Below, piece after piece: positions 12,015-23,648 of a stretch of 64,000 bases of DNA (its first letter is position 1; each line of letters begins with the position of its first letter). Source of the DNA: Pelecanus crispus (Eukaryota > Chordata > Aves > Pelecaniformes > Pelecanidae); the NCBI RefSeq assembly GCF_030463565.1, contig NC_134648.1, positions 9,837,806 to 9,901,805 on the forward strand, given 5' to 3'. The notes under the pieces are model-generated. The model saw only the letters and a list, made by a program, of their open reading frames with translations, was not told the DNA's origin and did no database searches. Made by a program: the position numbers and the translations under genes.

Positions 12015-12565
12015 AACTCTCTGGGCTTGCCACCCAGACAGTTTTTAATCCAGTGAAGAGTACGCCCATCCAAGCCATGAGCTGCCAGCTTCCTAAGGAG
12101 AATGCTATGGGAGACTGTGTCAAAGGCTTTGCTGAAGTCCAGGTAGATGACTTCCACAGCCTTTCCCTCATCCACTAGGTGGGTCACCAGGTCATAGACG
12201 GAGATCAGGTTGGTCAAGCAGGACCTGCCTTTCATGAATCCATGCTGGCTGGGCCCGATCCCTTCGTTGACCTGCACATGCCTGTTGAGCGCACTCAAGA
12301 TGAACCACTCCATAATCTTTCCCGGCACCGAGGTCAGGCTCACAGGCCTGCAGTTCCCCAGATCCTCCTTCCGGCCCTTCTTGTAGATGGGTGTCACATT
12401 GGCAAGCCTCCAGTCATCCGGGACCTCCCCTATTAACCAGGACTGCTGATAGATGATGAAGAGTGACTTGGTAAGCTCCTCCGCCAGCTCCCTCAGTACT
12501 CTCGGGTGGATCTCATCCGGCCCCATAGACTTGTGAGCGCTCAGGTGGCGTAGCAGGTACCTCAA
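12008..12565 (-). pseudogene. CR1 reverse transcriptase, N-terminal part of the surviving frame
   Basis: A 185-codon frame matches the fingers/palm part of CR1-type RT. It contains GPDEIHPRVLRE, a PIYKKG motif, NCRPVSLT, the QHGFMKGRSC block and YLDFSKAFDTV, which holds the first catalytic aspartate. It runs into a stop just after the GGKPRELW stretch, where related CR1 elements continue without a break. The following segment is in another frame (start difference 551 bases, not a multiple of three), so a small indel has broken the ORF here. Confidence 0.9.
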
Positions 12566-12575
12566 GGTGTCTAGA

Positions 12576-15500
12576 TATCTTCATGTGTGTATTGGTACTT
12601 AGAGGAATTTACATCTCAAAAGTTACTCACTTTACTACCTATGCACCCAATGCTTTTATATCTGTTTGTATTGTAAGTGTATTTCTTATTGTGTACTTCC
12701 ACCATTGCATCATTATATTCTTTTATTTACATTCTTTAGTGCTCTTTTATGCAAAGCCAATAACCTCAAAGTGAGCTTATACCAACAGTATTTTTATTTA
12801 GCATTCTATTGCATAAGTAGTATAATTTTATCTAACATCTTTCTTACTGAAAAAATACGTCATCAACATTTTTCTGAAGAACTTGGGTATTTAAGCATTG
12901 GAAAAAAAAACCCCTACTGACGGCAATAGTGAATTTTCCATCTCCTGGTATCTTCAGATGAAGACTAGATGCCTTAGCAAGCAGCATGCTTTGGCCAAAT
13001 ATAAGCTCTGGACTGATTACAATAATACCACAGTGGAATCCAAGAGCTTATAACATAAGGAAAGTTAGATTTGTCAGTCCTTTAGAAGTGTCAAGTCCTT
13101 TGTGCACTTTTGGCCTAAAGGCTCAAAAGAGTAAGAAAATTCTTAACAGAGCCTCCTACAACTTAATTTTCCTCAAGTACCTCAAATGCATTAAACAGGG
13201 AATATAATTTCTCATCCCTCATTCAATGACAATTAAAAGTCCATGCTATTTTATGGGGCCTCTGTCTCCCTGCACAAATACGTAATCCTGTCCAAAACTA
13301 TATCAGTATAGACACAGGTTATTTTAATTTCATCTTTTTTAGTTTTTAAACTTAAATGGCTGACTTTGCAACTCCTACCATCTTTCATGTAAGTTATGGC
13401 ACTATTCTTTTCTAAAAGAAAAAATTAAGAACTAAACCAGAAGACAATTATTTCTGAAATTGCACTGCAGTTACTATAAACCCAAACTCACACTCTAACC
13501 TCTACCACTAATTCCCAAGTGAATGCCACCAATTTCTGTTTAGTAAGATCTGTAACTGTTTGACAGGCTTGATGACCTTGTTGTATACAATTAAAAAAAA
13601 AAATTAAAATCCATGAATGCTGAGAGCCAAAGTACCTTTGTAATCCTTGAAAAACAATACCTTTGAGGGGATTGTCCTAAATAATCACTTAGAACTTGCA
13701 AATTATTTTCAACCTGAAAATATTATTTATTTAAAAGCTTGGACTATTTTTTGCATTCATTTTCTAGGTTCAAAAAAATCCAAATACAAAATCATTCCCC
13801 AAGTTACACACCAAAGACAGAAAAAGCCCTACGTGGTCGATGGTGATTCATCTTTGTGGAAGTTCCTCAAGTCACTTCCTTTTCGTGGGCTCCACCTTAA
13901 TTTATATTAATAGAATTCTGTTGAATAGTTATAATGAGATTATTCTCATTGTAAGAGAAGAAGAAAAAGTGGAATACAAGTAAGTAAATAAACAATGGGG
14001 GGAGATTACAGCTGATGTCCTTATTAGGAAGTTAATAGGAAGTTCTTGTTTGGTTGGTCAAACAAGTAATATCTTAATTGTAGACACACAGAGTCTAGGA
14101 ATTAAATACACAAAGTTTACACTGAGCAAAAGCAAGACCGTCTCAAAAGCATTCACACATCATGATTCAACCTACCTGTTTAATCCATTCCACTGGAATA
14201 GTTCTTTCTCTTTCAAAACTGCTGACAATAAAATTGCAAAATGCAACCAAGAGGAAGAAGCAGAACAAGTTCTTCACTTGTTTAGATAATTTATTGCTTG
14301 ATTAGTAGCTTGTTAAAAAGATCTGAGTCCACACAGCATCTTCATTAATAAGTTAACCATAATTTGCAAAAACAAAATAAGATGCATTCTTTGCCCACAG
14401 AAACAATTTAACATTAATGCGTAGAGAAGTAAAAACAAACTTCAACTCTACCTCCGCCTATTAGGGGAACTTAAAGCATCAGAACAAAAGGGAGTCTGGA
14501 TAAAAATTAAATAGCAGACAAGATCTCAACTACCTGAGGAAACGAGTCAATGGTGAAATAATCAAAGAAACCACCACCACAAATTCTCTTCCTCAGGGAA
14601 GAAAATCTATGATCCATCCTATAATTGTAACAGTACAGAGAGGAGCCCCTTCCAATGGTGTAACATATATCAAAATTTAAAGTCTGCAACTCCTTCTGTC
14701 ACAGCTCCAATGAAAACACCACATTACTGCCCCCTCCCAGGACTACTTTTTTTTTTTTAATTAAAAAAAAATGCTCCCCAAGATCAAGAAGCAAGGAAAC
14801 TCCAGAAGACTTTTCATATCCAACTATACAATCTCCAGAAGGAGGAAGAAATGAGGAAAAAAAAAAAAAAAAACCAACTTTATAACTTTATAGAAAGTAT
14901 TCTCAAACTCTTGTTCTTGAGCCAAGACTCAGTAGCGTTTTCCAATATACAACAAAAACTTGGCATGAATGGGGCAACATATGACTATGCTTATCATCCT
15001 TGCCACTGTACGCATTATTAGCCTGCACACCCTTAAGTCAGATGACAATGGCATCATAGGAATGCTGTGACTATTTAGAACAGAAGACCAATGCCCGGAC
15101 CTTTGATCCAAACTCATCTATTTCCTTCTTACTCATATGAACTTCCCCTTCAGTAATGGCAGCACAGTTACAGCTGCCACAACAGCCATGCAGCATACTA
15201 CCTGGTCTTCGTGAGCTACCTCAATGATTTAAGGGATCTACAGTATCATTTATCCAACAGATTCTCCATAGCCAAATGGTTCATCCACATTCTTTTTCCT
15301 GAGCCAAAGCAGAAGTCAAGTAATCACTTGCTTACCTGCCTAGGATAATCTAGATTACGTCCCTGCGAAGGAACGCTCGTCAAGCATTAAAGAGTTTGGC
15401 ATCCATTGTGAAATATTTTGCCTTCGTTGTAAGTCTCAAGAACTGTATATACACCTGAGATGCAGTCACTAAACTATTCTGTTGGAAACAAAGTAGTGTT

Positions 15501-16774
15501 TTGGGGTCCACAAAGCAGAGAGACCCAATTGAAGTCATACCAGCACTCCTCACTGGACCTCTCTTTGTAGAGAGACTGCTTGCCTAAAATTTCTGCATAT
15601 TTTCTTAGGCAGAAAGACTATTAAGGTCAGTGATGATGAGCTGCCTAAATGTTTTCAGAAAAATCTTTGCGTCTGTCTAGTCTACAAATATTTTTAGAAT
15701 CAGGTTTTAGACCACAGCAAAGAGTAACTTGCATCATCAACAGACCTGCACTGGCTTTACCTCACACACATGGCATTCTGTTATTTGGACTAAAATCCTG
15801 AAAACTCTCACTGATTGCTTCCTCAAATTCAATAAAATTCACTTTGCTCTTTATCTGACTTTAATGTGCTAGATAGACCATTTTCTAGAAACCGTAATCA
15901 ACATAAAAAAAATGGCAAAATACCATATGCAGGAAAAAAATACAGGTTAACACCACTGTCTGCAAAATCAGTAATCACGAAAAACAGTAAAAATTTGATC
16001 TATTATCAACCCTAACAACCATTACACCTGCTTGGATAAAAGCACCTAAAATAAGAACTTCACCCAATTAAGGTTAGCTTCTATTCATTGGTGGAAGTAA
16101 GTTACATTTTTAAGATTACACGGCTAAGGAAAATTTCTTAAAAATCCCTTTCTCACCTTAAGTCTTCAAGCAACCCTCTCACAAGCACAAACAAATTCCT
16201 TGTGGATCAACCACATACATACTAAATAGAAAGGGACTGTATCACAGCAACAAATACAAAGTTTACAAATATATCTCCACAGCTACCAAAATAAATGCCA
16301 AGCATAACAGAAACATCAATATCTATTGCCTTTATGCACTTCAGAAGCCTGCACCGCTGCTGCAGCTGAGCAAAATTAAAACACAGCCAAAGCTGTCAAT
16401 CTGGTATTACATTACTTCACCTAGAAATAAACTGAAAGCTCAGTTTTGTCAGAAAAGGAAACTTTTCCAAGACACTTCTAATACAGCTTTGTCTTGTATA
16501 CTTTGATAACAGATTCTCAGCAGGAACATTCAGAATTGTAAACAAAAGTAGAGCTGTAAGAGCAAGCTGAAAGGCCACCAAAGGGCTCCCTCTAGTGTGA
16601 AGAAGAAAAGGAAGTAATTTAAGTCCAAGATGTCAACTGTAAAGAGAAATGCGTTACTGAGACGAAAAAGGTAATGCAAAGGAAATAGTTAAGGAGCTAA
16701 ATATTAACCCCAGATCTTAGAAAGTTGAGGTGAGGTTGAAACATCAGGGCTTTTGCTCTACGAGAAGCAGCCAG
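12576..16774. other. Non-coding spacer, no gene seen
   Basis: AT-rich DNA with short homopolymers, for example A/T-palindromic tracts near 14749-14770 and an A run at 14859-14874. Short frames on both strands have no splice context or recognisable motifs. A CTCF-like motif is noted at 16584-16599. Confidence 0.6.
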
Positions 16775-17165
16775 TGTCACAGAATCACAGGATGGTTGAG
16801 GTTGGAAGGGACTTCTGGAGGTTGGTCATCTGGTCCACCACCCCCACCCCAAGCAGGGCCACCTGCAGCCGTTTGGCCAGGCCTGTGTCCAGCTGGCTTT
16901 TGAGTATCTCTAAGGACAGAGACTCCACCAGCTCTCTGGGCAACCCGTGCTAGTGCTCAGTCACCCCCCCAGTAAAAAAGCGTTGCCTTATGTTCAGGAG
17001 GAACCTCCTATGTTTCAGTTTGTGCCCGTTGGCTCTTGTCCTGTCACTCAGCACCACTGAAGCAAGCCTGGCTCCACCATCTTTACATCCTCCCTTCAAA
17101 TATTTGTACAGATTGATGAGATTCCCCCCTGACTCCTCGAGGCCAAAAAGTTTTGTTCCTGCCTA
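16775..17165 (-). mobile_element. CR1 LINE 3'-end fragment, diverged
   Basis: The plus strand shows cacagaatcacaggatgg, then ggttggaagggacttctgga and the downstream CR1 tail landmarks (agactccaccagctctctgg, a CTTGTCCTGTCACT-like stretch and ggttgatgag-type text). This is the minus-strand CR1 3' region with many substitutions and small indels. It belongs to a different, older CR1 subfamily than the 11-12.6 kb copy. No RT frame survives. Confidence 0.88.
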
Positions 17166-19968
17166 GGGACCTTAAATATCAAAACAAACAGGATGATTTC
17201 ACTAGTGAAGTATCTCACCCAAACAAGACAAAACTGTATCAAGAAAAGCCAGAAGCAGATTTTTATCACACTGCTAGAAGGTTTTGACATGAATTTTTTT
17301 ATCTTGTGTGTATTTGGGAGTGCATTGTTTCAAATGAGCCAATTTACACTGACAGTTTTCCACAGACCATTTCCTGGAACTCTCACGTCAGGACATGTAC
17401 GTACAAGTCTCACAACATACTAGTCTTTCCAATGACAAAAAAAGTTTGGCCTTATTAAACTTGCTGCATCTAAAAATATTTTGAGCCACTGACAATGCAG
17501 AATTTTAATCCTATTAGATGAGCAGCACTCTCGGTGCCTTCAGTGGGAGCTGACAGCATTCACCAGCTGGGAGCACTGGGCCCATTATTGAAATCAGAGT
17601 GGGTGTTTGCTTCCCCATCAGTATTGACAACATTTCCATTCCCTTTCAAATAATGAATACAGAGGCAAGTATATGTGAAATTCCATCCTGCAACGCTTTT
17701 ACTGACCCTCTGTAAGCATTTTTAGTTGAGTAACTTTCCCATAAAGATTAGTATGCTGACAATAACAAACTTTGTTAATTGGATGTATAATTACTTTTGT
17801 TATTTATGTGCTATTACAAGTGGATACCATTATTTCTGAGCAGTAAATTTTCTCAAATTCTCAACAACTTAGTGGTTAATAACTAAATATTCAAATTAGG
17901 TATAGTGGGTTTTGGTGTTTTGGTTTTTTTTTTTTTTTAAATCTTTAGGAAAAATCCTGCCTTATTCTGAAGCTTAAAAACTGACACTGATCTATAAACC
18001 TGTCCTTAAAATCCTAGTTATTTTATTAAAAACCTAGTCTTTCTCTTAAAATTGGGAGACTTAAAAGACTTCATCATGTCTTGTGGGGATGAAGTGATAG
18101 CCTTCACTAAGAAACAAAGTGATGTGTGTATCAGAAATCTAAGCACATTTTAAAAACACTTAAAATTCTATTATAGCATCATTACAATAGTAGTCTTGAT
18201 TCCAAGTAAAGATTTAATTGACAATGGTTTGTCAAACAACATAATATAATTTATCACATCTTTTATTAGACCAACCAACGTAGCTGGAAAACCAGGCATT
18301 TCTACAGGAATGCGTAAGGGACACTAGGGGCTACCCAAAAAAGTAACTGTCTTTTCCAAGTATGACCTGGTCTAAAATACGCCCCCCCCCCCCCCCCTAC
18401 AGCATATACTATGTGGAACAGGATAACAGTTTTATCCAAGATTCTGATATGGCTCACTCGTTTGTTGAAGTGCTTACTGCTGAACATGATAGATAGTCAG
18501 AGCCCTTTGATGTTAACTGCACAAAACCAATAATCAAAATCTAAGTTATGTCAGATTACCTTCAGTAGAAAAGCATCGCTTCTAAATCAAGCTACCTGGA
18601 CAGAAATTTAGTTAACAAACATGAGAACTCTGAATAGCTTTGTATAAAGGAAAAATCTATACGATATGATTCAGGACATCAAATAGACCGTTACAGAGAA
18701 CCAACCAGATGCACACACTTCCAAAGTCCATGAGAGGGGGCATTCTCAATTATACATTTGTGTCATTTTCATTATTCAAATGCTTAAAATTTCTATCTAC
18801 AGTTTATCATATCAATTGATAAGTTCTGCATGAACAACTGAACAATACAAGAAATTTCATACTCAAGTTATGGTAGGATATATTTGCATATTGGGGTGAG
18901 ATAAAGGGTGTTACTTTTTATGATTCTGTATCAAACAATCAAAAGAAAATCCTTGATAGCACAATCTGAATGGGACACTTACAAGGAATTACATGCATTC
19001 CTGACCTAAAGTCCTCCTAATCAGAAATCAGTAAAGCGTATTATCCTTTACTATACAAAAATGAATACCCCACTATTAATTTGCAGCAAAGTAATCAATA
19101 TATGCAGAAACAAATAATTACTGCACAAACATCTTAGATGGATATCACCCTCCTCTTGTGAGGAGACACATAGTTCTGATTCAGTTCTTCACAGCATCAT
19201 ATTTAATTTCTCCAACAATATTTTACCAAACATCACTGTAATGAGTGAAGTTTTAAAACACAGGTAAATAAGCATACTAGCTAGTACAGACAATACCTTA
19301 GAAATATTTTTAGAGATGTGAATTTATATTCACCCAATGTTAAAAGCAAGTGATTTAAATTAATTTCCTATTTTTCATCTCAGAATATCTCTAATTATAT
19401 ATCTACTATATTGTTTACAGGTATTTATCTGGAAAGATTGAGGAAAATAACTGATGGTTCCATCTTTCTGAGCTTCTTCATCACATAGCTTGCTAACCAA
19501 GGCTATTTTACTTTCCTATTTATGAAGTAATTTTTCAAGTAACATGCAAAAGCTACTCATTGTTCTGCCATGCTGAAAACTGCATATACACAGGAGATAC
19601 TCTGTTTATTCTAAGCACTTGCTGCACCTATTTTTTTTCTTACATTGATCTTTTCTATGTTCTGTATAATAAACCAGAATTTAAACACACTTTTAGTCAT
19701 TACCTATAGCATAACCCTAACATTTTAGTATTTCCTTATATAATAATTGGCTTAAGCTGCGTACACTGTTGTCTTCTTTACATCTGCTCTTGTAATGCTG
19801 CTTTAAACGGCAAACTTGAGTCTTAGGGTTGGGACAGCAAAAATTCAGGTACAGTTCAGAAACAGGGCTGGCTCCTACCTTGGGAATAATGCAGTCAATG
19901 CACACCTGATGGGGGGCGGGGATAAACCTTGCTGAGTCTTTCCTTGTTGTGCTGTCTTACTAAGGGTA
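17166..19968. other. Non-coding spacer, no gene seen
   Basis: AT-rich sequence containing a T run near 17924-17938 and the poly(C) tract at 18382-18397. No exon with paired splice signals and no recognisable repeat family was seen. Confidence 0.55.
18382..18397. repeat. Poly(C) tract, 16 bases
   Basis: An uninterrupted run of 16 C stands isolated in AT-rich DNA. Such runs are rare, prone to length error in sequencing, and can form i-motif or G-quadruplex structures on opposite strands. Confidence 0.95.
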
Positions 19969-20440
19969 TGTAGTGACGGCATAACACAAGAAAGGTTTAC
20001 CTCATTAATACAAGAAGGAACTAGAGGACTCATGCACACTTGTTACAGTGTTTGCCATTACCAGCTTCTCACTCATTTTTCTGTAGACACTAACATATAA
20101 ACATGTTACAGAGTTTTCACACATCTGTGTACCTCTATAGTAGTCCTCGGTGAGGATTTCACAGATAATCCTCAAGACCACAGCGGTGGGCACGCGGGAA
20201 CGCAGGCTGAGCTCAGAAAGGGGCACACAGGAGAAAGAGTCTTTTCCAAAGTAAAGATCACCCTTTCCTGTTTTCCAGTGTATAACAACTTAACCTTTTC
20301 ATTATACCACAATAATATATAATCTATACTGTTTATGTTTTGTATGGTATGGTTTTGAAAAACCTCCACCACACATGCACAAGCACCCATGCACACGCAG
20401 ACAGAAGACACAAATTTTCTGCTAAGATCCACACAGGCAA
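19969..20440 (+). mobile_element. Diverged ERV LTR 5' portion (copy A)
   Basis: This segment is similar in collinear blocks to the start of the LTR at 20733. Both carry gcataac followed by a tttacct block. Both share a ggatttcacag/gggattttg region with atcctc, a ggcacacagga block, and a ccaaagtaa/acaaagtaa then cctgttttcca/ccttttttcca stretch. It is therefore a second, truncated copy of the same U3-like sequence about 750-760 bases upstream. The R and U5 landmarks of copy B are missing here. It may be a partial LTR or an internal U3 duplication. Confidence 0.55.
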
Positions 20441-20732
20441 AAACATTTGAGTAACCATTGGTGAGCGTTAAAGATCTGAGGGCCTTTCCTGCCAGAGTTC
20501 TACTGCATTGCTCCTCCACCTTCAGCGCAGGTGTGAGGTCCAGCAGAGAGTTCAGCTGGGGCTGATGTGTTTCTCAGTCCATAGCAGGAGCCTGGAGCCT
20601 TCTCCGCTGATGCAGGCAGGGCTGGGCCCAGGGGTCACTCTTCCCCTGAGGATGTGGGGATCCACCTCCACTCCCCAGACAACATACATAATCAACTTGG
20701 AAGTCTTCTTCCCTCTCTCTTAATAATGACAT

Positions 20733-21590
20733 GCAACGGTGGCATAACGCAATGGAGATTTACCTGTTGCTTGTACAACAGAGGTTCCTCATACATAGTT
20801 GTTACAACACATAAAAAGTTTCCATATACGCATGCAGGTATTTTACTTACACTTAAATGCACCACAGAGTTCTTGTGCATTCGTGCCCTTGCACTGTAGC
20901 TTTCAGCAGGGATTTTGCTGGTTGACATCATCCTCACAGAGACAGTCGTGTAGGAACTCAGTGTGAGGGCTCAGTAGAGGCACACAGGAGGAAGTTGTAA
21001 GGTCCTTTACAAAGTAATGGCAGTTTCTCCTTTTTTCCAACATGTAGCAACTATTCTTGTCTCCTTAGTATTATTTGGAAAACAAACAATCTGTACTGCT
21101 CTTTCGTTACAAAATACTGTTATCTTAGTCCTCCACTGTGTTATAAGCACATATACAATCATACCACAAAATCTTCTGTTGAGATCTCTACCAACTAAAA
21201 AAGCATTAGAGCCACCCCAGCTTGTAACACATTCACCCCACCTGACCAAAGGGATATTCCATACCATATGACGTCATGCTCAGCATATAAAGCTGGGGGA
21301 AGAAGGAGGAAGGGGGGGACGTTCAGAGTGATGGCATTTGTCTTCCCAAGTAACTGTTAGGTGTGATGGAGCTCTGCTTTCCTGGAGATGGCTGAACACC
21401 TGCCTGCCCATGGGAAGTAGGGAATGAATTCCTTGTTGGGCTTTGCTTGCGTGCGCAGCTTTTGCTTTACCTGTTAAACCGCCTTTATCTCACCCACAAG
21501 TTCTCTCACTTTCACTCTTCCAATTCTCTCCACCATCCCACCTGAGCAGCTGTGTGGCGCTTAGCTGCCAGCTGGAGTTAAACCACAGCA
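20733..21590 (+). mobile_element. Endogenous retroviral LTR, solo-like (copy B)
   Basis: An LTR-like unit of roughly 0.86 kb on the plus strand. In order it shows a U3-like part, a perfect CRE (21269-21276), a TATA box (21286-21291), a G-rich stretch and a tail with ctttgcttgcgtgcgcag, tttatctcacccacaag and tctctccaccatccca. It ends in ccagctggagttaaaccaca-gca at 21590. That tail is characteristic of LTRs from ERVL-type and related avian endogenous retroviruses. No gag, pol or env sequence lies nearby, so this looks like a solo LTR left by recombination. The left boundary is approximate. Confidence 0.75.
21269..21291 (+). promoter_or_regulatory. CRE and TATA box inside the LTR
   Basis: TGACGTCA, the full palindromic CREB/ATF site, lies at 21269-21276, and TATAAA follows at 21286-21291, in plus orientation. 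This is an intact-looking core promoter layout within an old LTR, about 2.6 kb upstream of the PRRG4 start codon and on the same strand. Activity is inferred only. Confidence 0.6.
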
Positions 21591-22660
21591 GTCCTGATGT
21601 CATAAAGTAAATATTTAACTATGGTCATCATTCCTCCAAACAGTTCTCCTTATTTCACACATCAGAAGTTTCTGTTTTTCTCTGAGGAACATCTGATCAC
21701 TTCTGCCAGCGTTATCCAATACCCTTAATTCTACTCTTTCCTGCTTCTGTATACTAAGTCACTCCGGCACTTAAATAACACAATCCAGAGTCACTACAGG
21801 AGATATGCAGCAGACACAAGTCGCTCTCAGTGCATCGATTTCCTGGTAGCTGAATCACCCCACTCACGTGTCTCAAGAGTTTCTTTGGTGTGCAATTTTT
21901 AACCCAACACATGCCAAAATTCTTCACATATTTAATGTTAGCAGCACACTGCGTTAAATGCATTTGCAGCCTTACCTTTTAAAAGGCTGTCCAAGGACCA
22001 CTTATTGTCCTTGCCAAACACCACACATGGTTTGGGAACATGCTCTTAAAGCAAATGAGAAGTACTCAACTGTTTCTCTCCAGCCCTCTGGGGAAGCCAA
22101 AACAGCCACAGATTGACGGGCTTGAACCCAGCCTCCGTGCCAGGCTGCTCCTCTGCACTGGGAAGGAGAGCGAAGGGAGGCCCCCAGAGCAGGCATGTGC
22201 TAGTGGAGACCAACCTCTTGCATTTCAGGGAACCACATCTGCCACTCTCTAACCTTTTAGAAATATGTTAAGGTTTGCTTTGCTAATTCAAAAAAAAAAA
22301 CAACAAACAAAAAAACCCAACCACACCAAAGTTATTTTCACATGTGCAAAACTTATGTTGGTCCTTTTTCCCCCACGGTTAGCTGCCCGGACAGAAAAGC
22401 CCGGTGGAGACAAAACGGTCTAGTTTGCTCTTAGATAAGTAATGAATTGTGGATAAGCAGCTAGTTAGAAGGTACGCTGCTGCAGCACCGTTAGGGAGGC
22501 ACGTCCCCTCCACAGCTCCTGCTCAGCAGACGCCCTGCATTAGACCAAGGGCTTTAGTTCTGGGGAGTAAAAAGCCAAACCGGGTTTTCAGCATCATGAC
22601 TAACCCAGGGGAAAAAAAGTCAGTTTTACAAGTAGAAAGCGTTCACAGAAGACGAAAGGA
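21591..22660. other. Spacer upstream of PRRG4, no gene seen
   Basis: Mixed-composition DNA grading into the CpG island. It contains an A-rich run at 22289-22318. No supported exon or repeat family was recognised. Confidence 0.5.
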
Positions 22661-22899
22661 GCGCTACCTTGTCCTCAGAGGGATCCGGGGGTGAGCTGAG
22701 GAGACAGCCAGGTTTCTGGAAACGAAGCCCCGGCCGAGGGGAAGCCCCAGCGCTGCCACCGCCTGGGCTCCCTCCCCGGCCGCCCCCCTCTCCTCTCCGG
22801 CTGGAGGGGCCTTCCCGCCCCCCGCCGCTCCCCGCCGCTCCCCGCCGAGGCGCGGACCCCGGACCCCGGGCGGGGGCGGCCCGGGGGCGGCCCAGGTAC

Positions 22900-23020
22900 G
22901 GCCCAGGTACGGCCCTGTGGCTCCGCCGCGCCCTTTCCAGGAAGCGCCGGCAGCAGCCGCCGCCACAGCGCCCAGAGACGCTGCCCCGCCAGCCGCCCGC
23001 CGCGGGTCCCGCCGGAGCAG
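22900..23020 (+). other. PRRG4: PRRG4 putative non-coding first exon
   Basis: A CAG|GTAGGG donor ends a GC-rich segment at 23020. The coding exon downstream has an acceptor at 23869-23870, so a non-coding first exon spliced across about 0.85 kb is plausible and matches the usual PRRG4 layout of one 5' UTR exon plus five coding exons. The transcription start is not determined. Confidence 0.45.
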
Positions 23021-23460
23021 GTAGGGCCGCGCTGCGGGAGCGGGACGGGGCGCGCCTTCGCCCCGCTGCCTGCCCGGCCCGACTCGGCGCCGGCAGCGGG
23101 GGCCGGTCCCGGGGCGGCGGGCTCGGGGGGGCCGGGGCAGGTCCCGGCGGGGCGGCTCTTCCCCTGGCCTCGTAGGTGCCGTCGGGTGGTCGCCGCACGG
23201 CTCCGCTTCAGGCGGCCATGGCGGTCTTACCGCTGCTGGGCGTCTCTGGGAAGAATTCGGCTCTTCCTTCATTCACGTTTCCTAAGTCATCCTAGGCGGG
23301 CGAGCGCAGGGGCGCTGGGCGTGAGGAGGTTGGCAACGCCTTTCTCCCGACAAAATGGTTTCTGTACGTCTGTTCACGTCGGGTAGCTGTTGCCACCTGC
23401 TGCGGCCGCTCTGGCCGCGGAGCCGCGGTTTCCGAGCCGCCCTGCGGCACCTCGTGCGTG

Positions 23461-23648
23461 CCCTCTCCGGGCTGACCTGACTGGGCTGGGCCCTCTCCGG
23501 GCTGACCTGACTGGGCTGGGCCGGGCCGGCGCCTCCGGGAGGGCTGTGCCCTCTCCGCGCTGACCTGACTGGGCTGGGCCGGCGCCTCCGGGAGGGCTGT
23601 GCCCTCTCCGCGCTGACCGGGCCGGGCCGGGCCGGGCCGGGCCGGGCC
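23461..23648. repeat. GC-rich minisatellite with GGGCC pentamers
   Basis: Two exact 30-base units lie back to back at 23461-23520 (each starting ccctctccgggctgacctga). They are followed by two longer related units sharing ccctctccgcgctgacc and ggcgcctccgggagggctgtg, and then about six CGGGC pentamers at roughly 23617-23648. It lies in the PRRG4 CpG island, within intron 1 if the donor at 23021 is used. On the minus strand the repeats form long apparent open frames that are artefacts of composition. Confidence 0.92.

Larger units (their letters stand above)
11012..12575 (-). mobile_element. CR1 LINE, 5'-truncated, long copy
   Basis: A minus-strand CR1 non-LTR retrotransposon copy of about 1.56 kb. 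It carries the 3' UTR (11012 to about 11180), then the C-terminal and central parts of the reverse-transcriptase ORF. The 5' truncation near 12575 removes the 5' UTR, ORF1, the endonuclease and the start of the RT. CR1 is the dominant retrotransposon of birds and spreads by target-primed reverse transcription, typically leaving 5'-truncated copies. The frames are long and carry few lesions, which suggests this is not one of the oldest CR1 copies. The exact 5' edge is uncertain by some tens of bases. Confidence 0.95.

Noticed and set aside
11232-12056. 274-codon plus-strand frame across the CR1 element
   Set aside because: It is the antisense shadow of the minus-strand CR1 reverse transcriptase.
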